This document shows, one piece after another, positions 36,601 through 43,213 of a stretch of 64,000 nucleotides of DNA. Location of the stretch: NCBI RefSeq assembly GCF_005298075.1, contig NZ_SZZH01000003.1, positions 744,001-808,000 on the forward strand. The letters run 5' to 3'. A program made the position numbers and the translations under genes. Numbering within the stretch: position 1 is the stretch's first letter; every line of letters begins with the position of its first letter. This DNA comes from Nakamurella flava. GTDB taxonomy: Bacteria; Actinomycetota; Actinomycetes; Mycobacteriales; Nakamurellaceae. The notes below the pieces were generated by a model. That model worked only from the letters and a program-made list of their open reading frames with translations, made no database searches and was not told the origin of the DNA.

Positions 36601-36754
36601 GGGCGAACTGACGGGCCAGCGTGGTGGCCGCACTGCTGTGCCGCCGGTAGAGCTCACCGAAGGCGGAACGGTCGCCGCCGCGCACCTGGGTGATCAGTTC
36701 GGGGTCGCTGACGACATCGGCGAGCTCGCCGTGCCACTCCTCGCTGCTGCTCAC
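33698..36754 (-). CDS. ECF sigma factor fused to anti-sigma-like zinc finger and long envelope tail
   Basis: A 1018-residue protein. Residues ~20-100 are sigma-70 region 2 (FGELYRRHSSAATTLARQF, DDLVSEAFARVLDQLL, FRAYLFTSLRNTAYDRTRK) and ~135-188 region 4 (LPERWQAVLWHTQVEGESPA, AVGALLGMAPGAVSSLAFRA). Residues ~197-235 resemble a zf-HC2 anti-sigma domain, with H225, C229 and C232 in AHLAGCERC. One or two hydrophobic stretches follow (~247-278), then ~170 residues of Ala/Gly/Val repeats ending in a membrane-like segment, a Pro/Thr/Ser-rich region (~500-790) and a C-terminal domain with five cysteines that looks beta-rich. ECF52-like groups have such fusions. The likely role is a membrane-tethered sigma factor released by an envelope signal. 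Confidence 0.85.
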   Translation of the reverse strand: MSSSEEWHGELADVVSDPELITQVRGGDRSAFGELYRRHSSAATTLARQFARSPAEADDLVSEAFARVLDQLLTGHGPDTAFRAYLFTSLRNTAYDRTRKDRRLQFTDDMTGHDQAVAGDDPVVAQVENGLVATAFARLPERWQAVLWHTQVEGESPAAVGALLGMAPGAVSSLAFRAREGLREAYLQAHLADTAGESCRTTVERLGAWTRNGLSRREKTQVDAHLAGCERCRALGAELQEVNTGLRALLAPVLLGAAAAGYLASLGPIAPLAAGLFGVAPAGAALAGSGSGVAGSAATAGVAGSAGTAGAAGVAGATGTAGTVSSLGAVGSASGVGTVGAATAGASTAAATGAGSAVGLTAGAAHLVGATGVVATGTVAGVGAGAGVAAAGVGAAGLGVGAAGLGAVGVGAAGVGAVVGGAAVAGASAAATGLLAVGTAAAAAAVTGSVIALSNVAPAPQIEAGAAPANTIVVESSVNNQAIGPDATSTTIADPTAHTPASTAPLDPVVDTSTSTTPTAAPVTDATPVSTSEQFSLLPTGIGLPSVPADGTGGTGSGIDLSLGAPSVPVVTPPGTTTPVPATSIEVPSTTSAPSVTSTAPTPTAPSSPAPQPVGPPVDPTPTPTPAPDATPTPTPTPDPPTTAPTPTPAESGTSAPASDTSTETPDPGPAATTTVAPTSSEDPPPDPDQPPGDTGTPAPTASSQTSATTSASPSSTATVPPTTDPSQTPPPSTSEPAPTTSTDPAPTDNPPVPTDEPPLPVLPVVVVPPTPQPVVAGAAAQVAIEMVGPGEPTGATTASTALVTAPEGVSLRDIRVALLLPAEPSDPADRVAAADETTTVACADPHQCSVTLPAIPVQGRLALEATLDVAPDAHTESALTVAIGDRPVSVPLSVASGIAEVRLTGPSEIPAGGAAAVDVVAVPAAGVSRPGGLVVVSDSDDVTFPVVPDGCIAESDRRLLCSGEITALRILVGSGQPPGPLPLLFLDTAGRAVPVTCTVHPVVVSTPAAGTPPTDAG

Positions 36755-36817
36755 CGCACCCCCGCCCGGCCGCGTCCGGACGCCGGAAAGGTCATTGTGA
36801 CGTACGGGGCACCCTGC

Positions 36818-36832
36818 GTCTGCCCAGCAGAC
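36818..36832 (-). promoter_or_regulatory. Inverted repeat upstream of the sigma-factor fusion
   Basis: GTCTGC-CCA-GCAGAC is a perfect 6+3+6 dyad (7 bp counting the flanking C/G pair) 64-78 bp before the sigma-factor start. It could be an operator or a short leader hairpin. No ECF-type -35/-10 pair that would suggest self-control is clear. Confidence 0.3.
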
Positions 36833-37026
36833 GGTGATCCTGCATGCCCGGGTGGCCGGCCGTCCGGGTTCGTCGACCGATACCCGGGGCCGGCCTCACC
36901 ACATCGGGTGAACGGACCCGGCCGAGCGAATTTTTCGCGCCGTTCGCGTGATGCCCCGCCCGGTCGGCCGTCTCTGCTGTGAGCGTCCGCCGAGTGAACG
37001 GTCCCCGGCCGGGGGATTGTGGAATG

Positions 37027-37047
37027 GATCACCCCTCTCCGGTGATC
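37027..37047 (+). promoter_or_regulatory. Inverted repeat in the leader of the GGDEF-like gene
   Basis: GATCACC and GGTGATC flank a 7-base spacer, a perfect dyad 103-123 bp before the chosen start of the degenerate GGDEF gene. It lies in the 395-bp divergent gap shared with the sigma-factor gene. If translation began at the alternative ATG (37024) it would be inside the coding region. Confidence 0.35.
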
Positions 37048-37149
37048 GCCCCGACCGCAGGGGTTCCAGACCGTTCCGCTCGGCCCTCCGCTCCGCCGGG
37101 CACGCGACCACCCGGCACCGATGACGGCACGAAAGAAGGTGACCCGGCC

Positions 37150-37929
37150 GTGAGTCTGGCCCTGGACCCGTTCGATCCGTCGACCCCGCACCGGGGGGAT
37201 GGACCGGCCGACGTGCTGCGCCGTCGGTGGTTCGAGATGTCGGCGGCCGGGCCCTGGACTTTCCATGGCGACTGGCACGACGCGGCCGTCGATGCGCTGT
37301 GCGAGGCCTGCGCGGCCGGTCAGGACGTCTGGGTCTGCGCCGAGCGGCTCGGCGCCGTGCGCGCCGCCGCCGGCATCGGCCTGGCCGAGACCCTGGCGGA
37401 CATCGACGCCCTCGTCACCGTCGCCCCGTCGCTACCCGCCGATCTGCTGTGCCGGGCCGTGTCGCTGGGGTGGGCGGATCGCAGCCAGGCCCCGGCCGTC
37501 GCCGTGCTGGACCCGTTGACCGGTCTGACATCCGCCGACTACCTGCGCCAACGGCTCACCGAGGTGTACCGGGCCGCGGAGGTGGTGGGACGCCGGGTGT
37601 CCGCGGGCACCGCGCTGGTCGTCGTGCGCACCGCTGCCGGCGGCCCGGGCTGGTCCGGCCAGACGTCGCTCATCGTCGCCGCCCACGCGCTGCGCACCGT
37701 GTTCGACGCCGGTCAGACGCTGGCGCGTCTGGACGACCGCGTCGCCGTCGCCCTGACCGCCCGGGACCGGGTGCTGCCCCGCCGCGTGCAACTGCTGGGC
37801 GGGGTCATGGAGAGCCTGCGCCCGCAGAGCGCCCCGGATTCGCAGGGCGGACCGCCGCGTATCTGGATCGAGAAGTTGCCCGACGATCTCGACGCGGCCG
37901 TGGCGCTCGTGGAGGGACTCGGTCGGTAG
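37150..37929 (+). CDS. Degenerate GGDEF-domain protein
   Basis: About 259 residues from a GTG preceded by GAAAGAAGG. The N-terminal ~115 residues are predicted helical with no known domain. From ~118 the sequence resembles a diguanylate-cyclase core: VLDPLTGLTSADYLRQRLTEV is the classic DPLTGL entry, then a beta strand ALVVVRTAAGG. Where GGDEF should stand the protein reads LDDRVAVAL, so catalysis is unlikely and it may bind GTP or act as a structural module. An alternative ATG at 37024 would add 42 Pro/Ala-rich residues. Divergent from the sigma-factor fusion and 63 bp before purK. Confidence 0.65.
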   Translation: MSLALDPFDPSTPHRGDGPADVLRRRWFEMSAAGPWTFHGDWHDAAVDALCEACAAGQDVWVCAERLGAVRAAAGIGLAETLADIDALVTVAPSLPADLLCRAVSLGWADRSQAPAVAVLDPLTGLTSADYLRQRLTEVYRAAEVVGRRVSAGTALVVVRTAAGGPGWSGQTSLIVAAHALRTVFDAGQTLARLDDRVAVALTARDRVLPRRVQLLGGVMESLRPQSAPDSQGGPPRIWIEKLPDDLDAAVALVEGLGR

Positions 37930-37992
37930 GCGCCGTGTCCGGCGATTTCGTCCGTCCCTCGGACGTTCGGTGGGCCATTACGCTTCACCACC

Positions 37993-39366
37993 GTGGATGA
38001 ACGGACGGGAATGCCCCAGGTCGGAATGGTCGGTGGGGGTCAGCTCGCCCGTATGACCCATCAGGCGGCCATCCCGCTCGGTCAGACACTGCGGGTGCTG
38101 GCGATCGACCCCGGCGAGTCGGCCGCGTTGGTCACCCCTGACGTGATGCTGGGCCACCACACCGACCTCGACGCCCTGCGGGAGTTCGCGCAGACCTGCG
38201 ACGTCGTCACCTTCGACCACGAGCACGTCCCCACGGGGCACCTGCGCACGCTGGTCGCCGAGGGCCATGACGTCTATCCCGGCCCGGACGCCCTGCAGTA
38301 CGCCCAGGACAAGGCCCTCATGCGGCGCCGATTGGGCGAGCTGGGGGCGCCCGTCCCGGCGTTCGCCGTCGTCGACGTCGCGGCCCCGACCGGCGACGAG
38401 AGCGATCGCGCGGCCGCGGTGGCCCGCGGGGTGGAGGATTTCGCTGCCGCGCACGGCTGGCCCGCGGTGGTCAAGACCGCTCGCGGCGGATACGACGGCC
38501 GCGGGGTCTGGGTGGTGCAGGATGCCGCCCAGGCCGGCCGGTTGGCCGCGCAGCTGACCAGCGGGGACGGCCCCTTCGCCACGACCGCCGGCTCGGTGGT
38601 GATCGAGAGCTTCGTCCCGCTGCGGCGCGAGCTGGCCGTGATGGTGGCGCGTTCGCCGTTCGGGCAGGCGGCGGTCTGGCCCGTGGTGCAGACCGTGCAG
38701 CAGGACGGCATCTGCGTCGAGGTGATCGCCCCGGCGCCGGACCTGCCGTCCGCCCTGTCCACCGCGGCCGAGCGGCTGGCCCTGCAGATCGCCCAGGAAC
38801 TCGACGTGGTCGGGGTGATGGCGGTGGAGCTGTTCGAGACCAACGGTTCGGACGGACCGGACGGCCCCCCGGCCCTGCTCGTCAACGAACTGGCCATGCG
38901 ACCGCACAACTCCGGGCACTGGACGATGGACGGCTCGGTGACCAGCCAGTTCGAGCAGCACCTGCGCGCCGTCCTGGACTACCCGCTGGGTCGGACGGAC
39001 GCGATCGCGCCGTTCACCGTGATGGGCAACGTCCTCGGTGGCCCGGTCGGGGTCGGGGCGGGCGAGGGCGCGTTCTCCGAGGCGGTCCTCAGCATCGACG
39101 AGCGGCTGCATCACCTGGCGGCCCGCTTCCCCGAGGTGAAGGTGCACCTGTACGGCAAGGCGTTCCGGCCGGGCCGCAAGCTGGGGCACGTCAACGTCAT
39201 CGGCGCGGACCTGCCGGAACTGCGACGTCGGGCGCAGCTGGCGGCGCACTGGTTGGGCAGCGGCGTCTGGCTGGACGGATACAGCCTGGAACACGGCGCG
39301 ACCGGTGAGGATGACGCCGCGTCGCCGCAGGTCAGTGTGGTCGTGAACGGAGGAGGGTCGCGATGA
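37993..39366 (+). CDS. purK: N5-carboxyaminoimidazole ribonucleotide synthase
   Basis: A 457-residue ATP-grasp enzyme that carboxylates aminoimidazole ribonucleotide with ATP and bicarbonate in purine synthesis. Motifs are [17 protein letters not shown] (~11-27), [47 protein letters not shown] (ATP-grasp glycine loop), [19 protein letters not shown] and [20 protein letters not shown] (metal-binding). The GTG start gives the family's usual N terminus. It overlaps purE (ATGA), its partner enzyme. Confidence 0.95.
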   Translation: MDERTGMPQVGMVGGGQLARMTHQAAIPLGQTLRVLAIDPGESAALVTPDVMLGHHTDLDALREFAQTCDVVTFDHEHVPTGHLRTLVAEGHDVYPGPDALQYAQDKALMRRRLGELGAPVPAFAVVDVAAPTGDESDRAAAVARGVEDFAAAHGWPAVVKTARGGYDGRGVWVVQDAAQAGRLAAQLTSGDGPFATTAGSVVIESFVPLRRELAVMVARSPFGQAAVWPVVQTVQQDGICVEVIAPAPDLPSALSTAAERLALQIAQELDVVGVMAVELFETNGSDGPDGPPALLVNELAMRPHNSGHWTMDGSVTSQFEQHLRAVLDYPLGRTDAIAPFTVMGNVLGGPVGVGAGEGAFSEAVLSIDERLHHLAARFPEVKVHLYGKAFRPGRKLGHVNVIGADLPELRRRAQLAAHWLGSGVWLDGYSLEHGATGEDDAASPQVSVVVNGGGSR

Positions 39367-39899
39367 GCGCGTCAGCGGGCGGGTCGGCCCCGGTGGTCGG
39401 TGTGATCATGGGCAGCGACTCGGACTGGCGGGTGATGTCGGCGGCGGCCGACGCCCTGACCGAGTTCGGCGTGCCGTTCGAGGTCGGGGTGCAGAGCGCG
39501 CACCGCACCCCGCACCGGATGCTGGAGTACGCGACGACGGCGGCCGACCGGGGGCTCCGGGTGATCATCGCCGGGGCCGGCGGGGCCGCCCACCTGCCCG
39601 GGATGGTCGCCTCGGCCAGCGTGCTCCCGGTGATCGGCGTCCCGGTGCCGCTCGCCACCCTGGACGGCATGGACTCCCTGTTGTCGATCGTGCAGATGCC
39701 GGCCGGGATCCCGGTGGCCACGGTGTCGATCGGTGGCGCCCGCAACGCCGGGCTGCTCGCGGTGCGGATCCTGGCCGCCGCGCCGGACGAGGCCGGCCGG
39801 GCATTGCGCGACCAGCTGGCGACGTTCGCCGCCGATCTGGAAACCACCGTGCTGGCCAAGCACGAGGCGCTGCGGGCCACGGTGGCCGGCCCGGCCTGA
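39363..39899 (+). CDS. purE: N5-carboxyaminoimidazole ribonucleotide mutase
   Basis: A 178-residue class I PurE that moves the carboxyl group made by PurK from N5 to C4. It has [19 protein letters not shown] (substrate loop), [17 protein letters not shown] (catalytic His), [34 protein letters not shown] and [20 protein letters not shown]. Its ATG overlaps the purK stop by four bases, so the two are coupled. Length is normal with a short extra C-terminal helix. Confidence 0.96.
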   Translation: MSASAGGSAPVVGVIMGSDSDWRVMSAAADALTEFGVPFEVGVQSAHRTPHRMLEYATTAADRGLRVIIAGAGGAAHLPGMVASASVLPVIGVPVPLATLDGMDSLLSIVQMPAGIPVATVSIGGARNAGLLAVRILAAAPDEAGRALRDQLATFAADLETTVLAKHEALRATVAGPA

Positions 39900-39930
39900 G
39901 CCGCGGGGCGGCCAGGGTCTGGCCCGGAAA

Positions 39931-39946
39931 GTTACTCACGGGTAAC
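39931..39946 (+). promoter_or_regulatory. TetR-type operator and promoter of the acyl-CoA dehydrogenase
   Basis: GTTAC-TCACGG-GTAAC is a perfect 5+6+5 dyad 43-58 bp before the dehydrogenase start. TTAC/GTAA dyads are typical of TetR-family regulators of fatty-acid or branched-chain catabolism in actinobacteria. TAACAT (39943-39948) could be a -10 box, so a bound protein would block it. Confidence 0.5.
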
Positions 39947-39988
39947 ATCGAGGCCGACCTGACGAGCGACGAGCGAAGGCGGCCGGCA

Positions 39989-41173
39989 ATGGGGCAGACG
40001 GCGGGCACGACGACCGGCACGGCAGGGGGCCTGTTCGCCCTCACCGAGGACCATCGGGACATCCGAGCGGCCATCCGGGAGATCGCCGAGAAGGAGATCG
40101 CCCCGCACGCCGCGGAGGTCGACGAGCAGGAGCGCTATCCCTCTGAGGCGCAGAAGGCGCTGACCGCCGCCGGTTTCCAGGCGGTGCACATCCCCGAGGA
40201 GTTCGACGGGGCCGGCGCCGACGCGATCAGCACGATCATCGTCATTGAGGAGATCGCCCGGGTCTGCGCGTCGTCGTCGTTGATCCCGGCGGTGAACAAG
40301 CTCGGTTCGATGCCGATCCTGCTGTCGGGCTCCGAGGAGTTGAAACGCCAGGTGCTGCCGTCCATCGCCGCCGGCGACGCGATGATCTCCTACGCGCTGT
40401 CCGAACGGGAGGCCGGTTCGGACGCCGCGGCCATGCGCACCCGGGCGGTGGCCGACGGGGACGACTGGGTGCTCAACGGCACGAAGTGCTGGATCACCAA
40501 CGCCGGGGTGTCCACCTGGTACACCGTCATGGCCGTCACCGACCCGGACGCCGCCCGTCCGGCCCAGGGCATCAGCGCCTTCGTGGTCCACTCCGGCGAC
40601 CCGGGCTTCGTCGTCGGGTCCAAGGAACGCAAGCTCGGCATCAAGGGCTCGCCGACCCGGGAGATCCACTTCGAGAACTGTCGCGTCCCGGGTGACCGGA
40701 TGATCGGGGCGCCCGGCACCGGCTTCGCCACCGCCATGGCCACCCTGGACCACACCCGGCCCACCATCGGCGCCCAGGCCGTCGGGATCGCGCAGGGCGC
40801 CCTGGACATCGCGGTCGACTACCTGCGCGAACGGCGCCAGTTCGGCCGGTCGCTGGCCGAGTTCCAGGGTCTGCAGTTCATGGTCGCCGACGCCGCGATG
40901 CAGATCGAGGCGGCCCGGACGCTGGTCTACCAGGCGGCCGCGGCGGCCGAACGGGGCGACGCGAACACCACGTTCCTGGCCGCCGCGGCCAAGTGCCTGG
41001 CCTCGGACACCGCGATGAAGGTGACGGTCGACGCCGTCCAGTTGCTCGGCGGGGCCGGATTCACCCGCGACTTCCCGGTCGAGCGGATGATGCGGGACGC
41101 CAAGATCACCCAGATCTACGAGGGCACCAATCAGATCCAGCGTCTGGTGATGGCCCGGAGCCTGCTGCGGTAG
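39989..41173 (+). CDS. Acyl-CoA dehydrogenase
   Basis: A 394-residue FAD enzyme of beta-oxidation-type pathways. It has FALTEDHRDIRAAIREIAEK (helical start), YALSEREAGSDAAAMRT (FAD and substrate site), KCWITNAGVSTWYTVMA, RQFGRSLAEFQGLQFMVADA and LLGGAGFTRDFPVERMMRDAK. The active-site Glu lies in QIYEGTNQIQRLVMARSLL at the C terminus, the short/branched-chain or butyryl-CoA position. Chain-length preference cannot be told. It is monocistronic, with a likely TetR operator before it and a strong hairpin after it. Confidence 0.94.
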   Translation: MGQTAGTTTGTAGGLFALTEDHRDIRAAIREIAEKEIAPHAAEVDEQERYPSEAQKALTAAGFQAVHIPEEFDGAGADAISTIIVIEEIARVCASSSLIPAVNKLGSMPILLSGSEELKRQVLPSIAAGDAMISYALSEREAGSDAAAMRTRAVADGDDWVLNGTKCWITNAGVSTWYTVMAVTDPDAARPAQGISAFVVHSGDPGFVVGSKERKLGIKGSPTREIHFENCRVPGDRMIGAPGTGFATAMATLDHTRPTIGAQAVGIAQGALDIAVDYLRERRQFGRSLAEFQGLQFMVADAAMQIEAARTLVYQAAAAAERGDANTTFLAAAAKCLASDTAMKVTVDAVQLLGGAGFTRDFPVERMMRDAKITQIYEGTNQIQRLVMARSLLR

Positions 41174-41225
41174 CCGCCGGTCCCGGCTGGCCCGGCCGAC
41201 TGTCGGCCGGGCCACTCCGGCGGCT
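41172..41225. terminator. Nested inverted repeat between convergent genes
   Basis: The inner stem 41189-41199/41203-41213 is an 11-bp perfect repeat around a CTG loop (GGCCCGGCCGA). An outer 9-bp repeat (AGCCGCCGG at 41172-41180 and its complement at 41217-41225) encloses it. It starts in the acyl-CoA dehydrogenase stop codon and reaches the stop of the convergent lipoprotein gene, so it probably terminates both transcripts. There is no U-tract, as usual in actinobacteria. Confidence 0.75.
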
Positions 41226-42331
41226 CAGGCGGTGGTCGTGTTGGCGAACTGCTTCGGTGCCTGACCGGCGAGCGCCCGGTCGAGCGCGGCCGGCAACCGG
41301 TCGAGGACGTACAGCTGGCTGAGCGGGGTCAGGAAGTAGATGGCGCCGGCCAGCTCCCCGTCGGTGTAGACGGTGCGGCCGTCCCGCACGGCCTGCAGGG
41401 TCCCGGTGGGGGCCCAGCCCTGCAGCTCGTCGAACTGCTGCTGCGCCTCGGTGGCGAAGACGACGACATCGGAGTCGATCAGGTCGATGTTCTCGCCCGG
41501 GACCTGGGCCTGCTGACCGGCCTGGGCCTGGAACTTCTCGAGCCCGCCGGACATCGAAAACCCCAGCTCGGTGAGGAAGTCGGTGTTGATGCCCTGCGGG
41601 TACACCCACAGGGTGCCCTCGTACGGAGCGCCCTGGGAGAACGACGCGGTCCGTCCGGCGAACTGCGGGTAGGCCGCCTTGACCTCGGCGTACCGCTGCT
41701 CGACCCGGTCGACGAGCGCCTGGCCGGCGGCGGAACGGCCGACCGCCTTGGCGATCTGCCGGGTCTGGTCCTGCCACGGGGAGAAGTACTGGGCCGAGCC
41801 CGGCAGCGAGGTGACGGTCGGGGCGACCCGGGACAGCAGGTCGTACTGCTCCTGCGTCAGCCCGGCGTTGGTGCCGATGATGAGGTCCGGCGTCAGGCTC
41901 GCGATCCGTTCGATCTGCGGCCCGTCGGTCGGATCGAGCACCACCGGGTGGGCCCCGCCGAGCAGGTCCTGTGCCCAGGGCCAGACGGCGTCGGGCTGAT
42001 TGCCGTACCACTCGGTCGTCGCCACCGGCACGACGCCGAGCTCGAGCAGGACGTCCTGCTCGGTGAGGCCGACGACGACCACCCGCTGTGGTTCGGCGGG
42101 GACGGTGGTGCTGCCGAAGCGGTGCTCGACCGTGACCGGGAACGTGTCGGTGGCCGGGCCGGCCATCGAGGTCGCGGCCGCCGTCGACGTCCCGGCCGAG
42201 GCGGGAGTGCCGGACCCCGAGCCGGCCGTCGGGCCGCTCGACGAGCTCGCCGGGGAACCACACCCGGCCAGGGCCAGCCCGATCGCCGCCGCGACCGCCG
42301 CCAGGCGTCGGGGACCGAGAGAGATGCGCAT
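41225..42331 (-). CDS. Iron-siderophore ABC transporter binding lipoprotein
   Basis: A 368-residue lipoprotein. The signal peptide ends in LALAGCGS (lipobox LAGC, cysteine at ~22), then comes a Ser/Thr/Ala spacer. The periplasmic-binding (FepB/FecB type) domain has VEHRFGSTTVPAEPQRVVVV at the start, LELGVVPVATTEWYG, IASLTPDLIIGTNAGLTQEQY and SDVVVFATEAQQQFDEL. It captures a ferric siderophore for an ABC importer, but no permease or ATPase gene is adjacent. An IdeR/DtxR-like box sits 20-38 bp upstream, so iron repression is likely. GGAGA precedes the ATG. Confidence 0.92.
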   Translation of the reverse strand: MRISLGPRRLAAVAAAIGLALAGCGSPASSSSGPTAGSGSGTPASAGTSTAAATSMAGPATDTFPVTVEHRFGSTTVPAEPQRVVVVGLTEQDVLLELGVVPVATTEWYGNQPDAVWPWAQDLLGGAHPVVLDPTDGPQIERIASLTPDLIIGTNAGLTQEQYDLLSRVAPTVTSLPGSAQYFSPWQDQTRQIAKAVGRSAAGQALVDRVEQRYAEVKAAYPQFAGRTASFSQGAPYEGTLWVYPQGINTDFLTELGFSMSGGLEKFQAQAGQQAQVPGENIDLIDSDVVVFATEAQQQFDELQGWAPTGTLQAVRDGRTVYTDGELAGAIYFLTPLSQLYVLDRLPAALDRALAGQAPKQFANTTTA

Positions 42332-42350
42332 GAGGTCTCCTTCCAGTGAG

Positions 42351-42369
42351 GAAGGTAAACCTAGCCTAA
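42351..42369 (-). promoter_or_regulatory. IdeR/DtxR iron box
   Basis: On the minus strand TTAGGCTAGGTTTACCTTC matches the consensus TTAGGTTAGSCTAACCTAA at 14 of 19 positions, with both TTAGG and ACCT core halves kept. It lies 20-38 bp upstream of the iron-siderophore binding protein gene, where it would overlap the promoter. Iron-loaded IdeR/DtxR would repress the gene. Confidence 0.75.
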
Positions 42370-42381
42370 GTACCGCCGGGG

Positions 42382-43167
42382 TCAGAACGGGTGCGAGACG
42401 GTGATCTGCTCGTCCGCCCCGACGGTGCCCGCCGCGTGGCCGCTCGCCGGGTCCACCACCACCAGGGAGCCGTCGACCGCCAGCGCCGCTACGGCCGCCG
42501 CCACCAGCTCGGCGGTCGTCCGGACGGTCACGCCCAGTTCGGCGAGCACCCGGGGCTGCGCGCCCCAACCCGCGGCCAGCGCCCGGGCCCGCTCGATCAC
42601 GTCGGCGACCGTCGCGGCGTCCCCACCCAGGGGGCCATCGGCCTGCAGCACCGTCGCCGTCGGCTCGACGGGTACGCCCGGGAACCGGTCGGCGTGGGCC
42701 CGCACGGCGATCGAGTAGTCCCGGGCTCCCGGCGGCAGATCGCCGGCCGGCAGGGCCAGCGGGTGCGTCGACAGAGCCAGGACCGTGTCCGGATCCGACT
42801 CGTCGACCAGCGCGGCGACCACCTCGGGGTCGGCGTCCGGCGCGGCGAACACGGCGTCGGCGAACCCGGCCCCCGCCGCGCTCAGGTCGAGGGCCAGTCC
42901 GGCCCACCAGCTGCCCAGGGCCGCCGGGAGCACCTGCCACGACCGCAGTCCGAGCACCCGCACCCCGGCGCCCGGCGCCACCCCCAGCTCGTCCGTGAGC
43001 AGGCCGGCCGTCTTGGCCGCCCAGTTGGCCAGCGAGGCGGTCGACAGCTCCGTCCGCCCGGCCGGCTCACCGCCGTACCAGGTGAGCCGGGGTCGGTGCG
43101 GGTCGGTGCGCAGCAGCGGGCGAAGCAGTGTCTCGGTCAGGTCGGGGGAGAACGTCACGCCGCCCAT
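42382..43167 (-). CDS. TIGR03089-family protein
   Basis: A 261-residue protein matching TIGR03089, an actinobacterial family that resembles the N-terminal part of acyl/aryl-CoA ligases (AMP-binding) but is truncated and lacks the ATP-binding P-loop and catalytic Lys region. Seen are RPRLTWYGGEPAGRTELSTA, SLANWAAKTAGLL, VRVLGLRSWQVLPAALGSWW and a C-terminal VAALAVDGSLVVVDPASG. The function is unknown. It precedes the iron-binding lipoprotein on the same strand by 50 bp, but the iron box lies between, so the two are probably separately controlled. Confidence 0.8.
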   Translation of the reverse strand: MGGVTFSPDLTETLLRPLLRTDPHRPRLTWYGGEPAGRTELSTASLANWAAKTAGLLTDELGVAPGAGVRVLGLRSWQVLPAALGSWWAGLALDLSAAGAGFADAVFAAPDADPEVVAALVDESDPDTVLALSTHPLALPAGDLPPGARDYSIAVRAHADRFPGVPVEPTATVLQADGPLGGDAATVADVIERARALAAGWGAQPRVLAELGVTVRTTAELVAAAVAALAVDGSLVVVDPASGHAAGTVGADEQITVSHPF

Positions 43168-43213
43168 CCTGCCCGGGCCTCCGGCCGCCCGAGCCCGCGG
43201 GAGAGCGCAGCTG

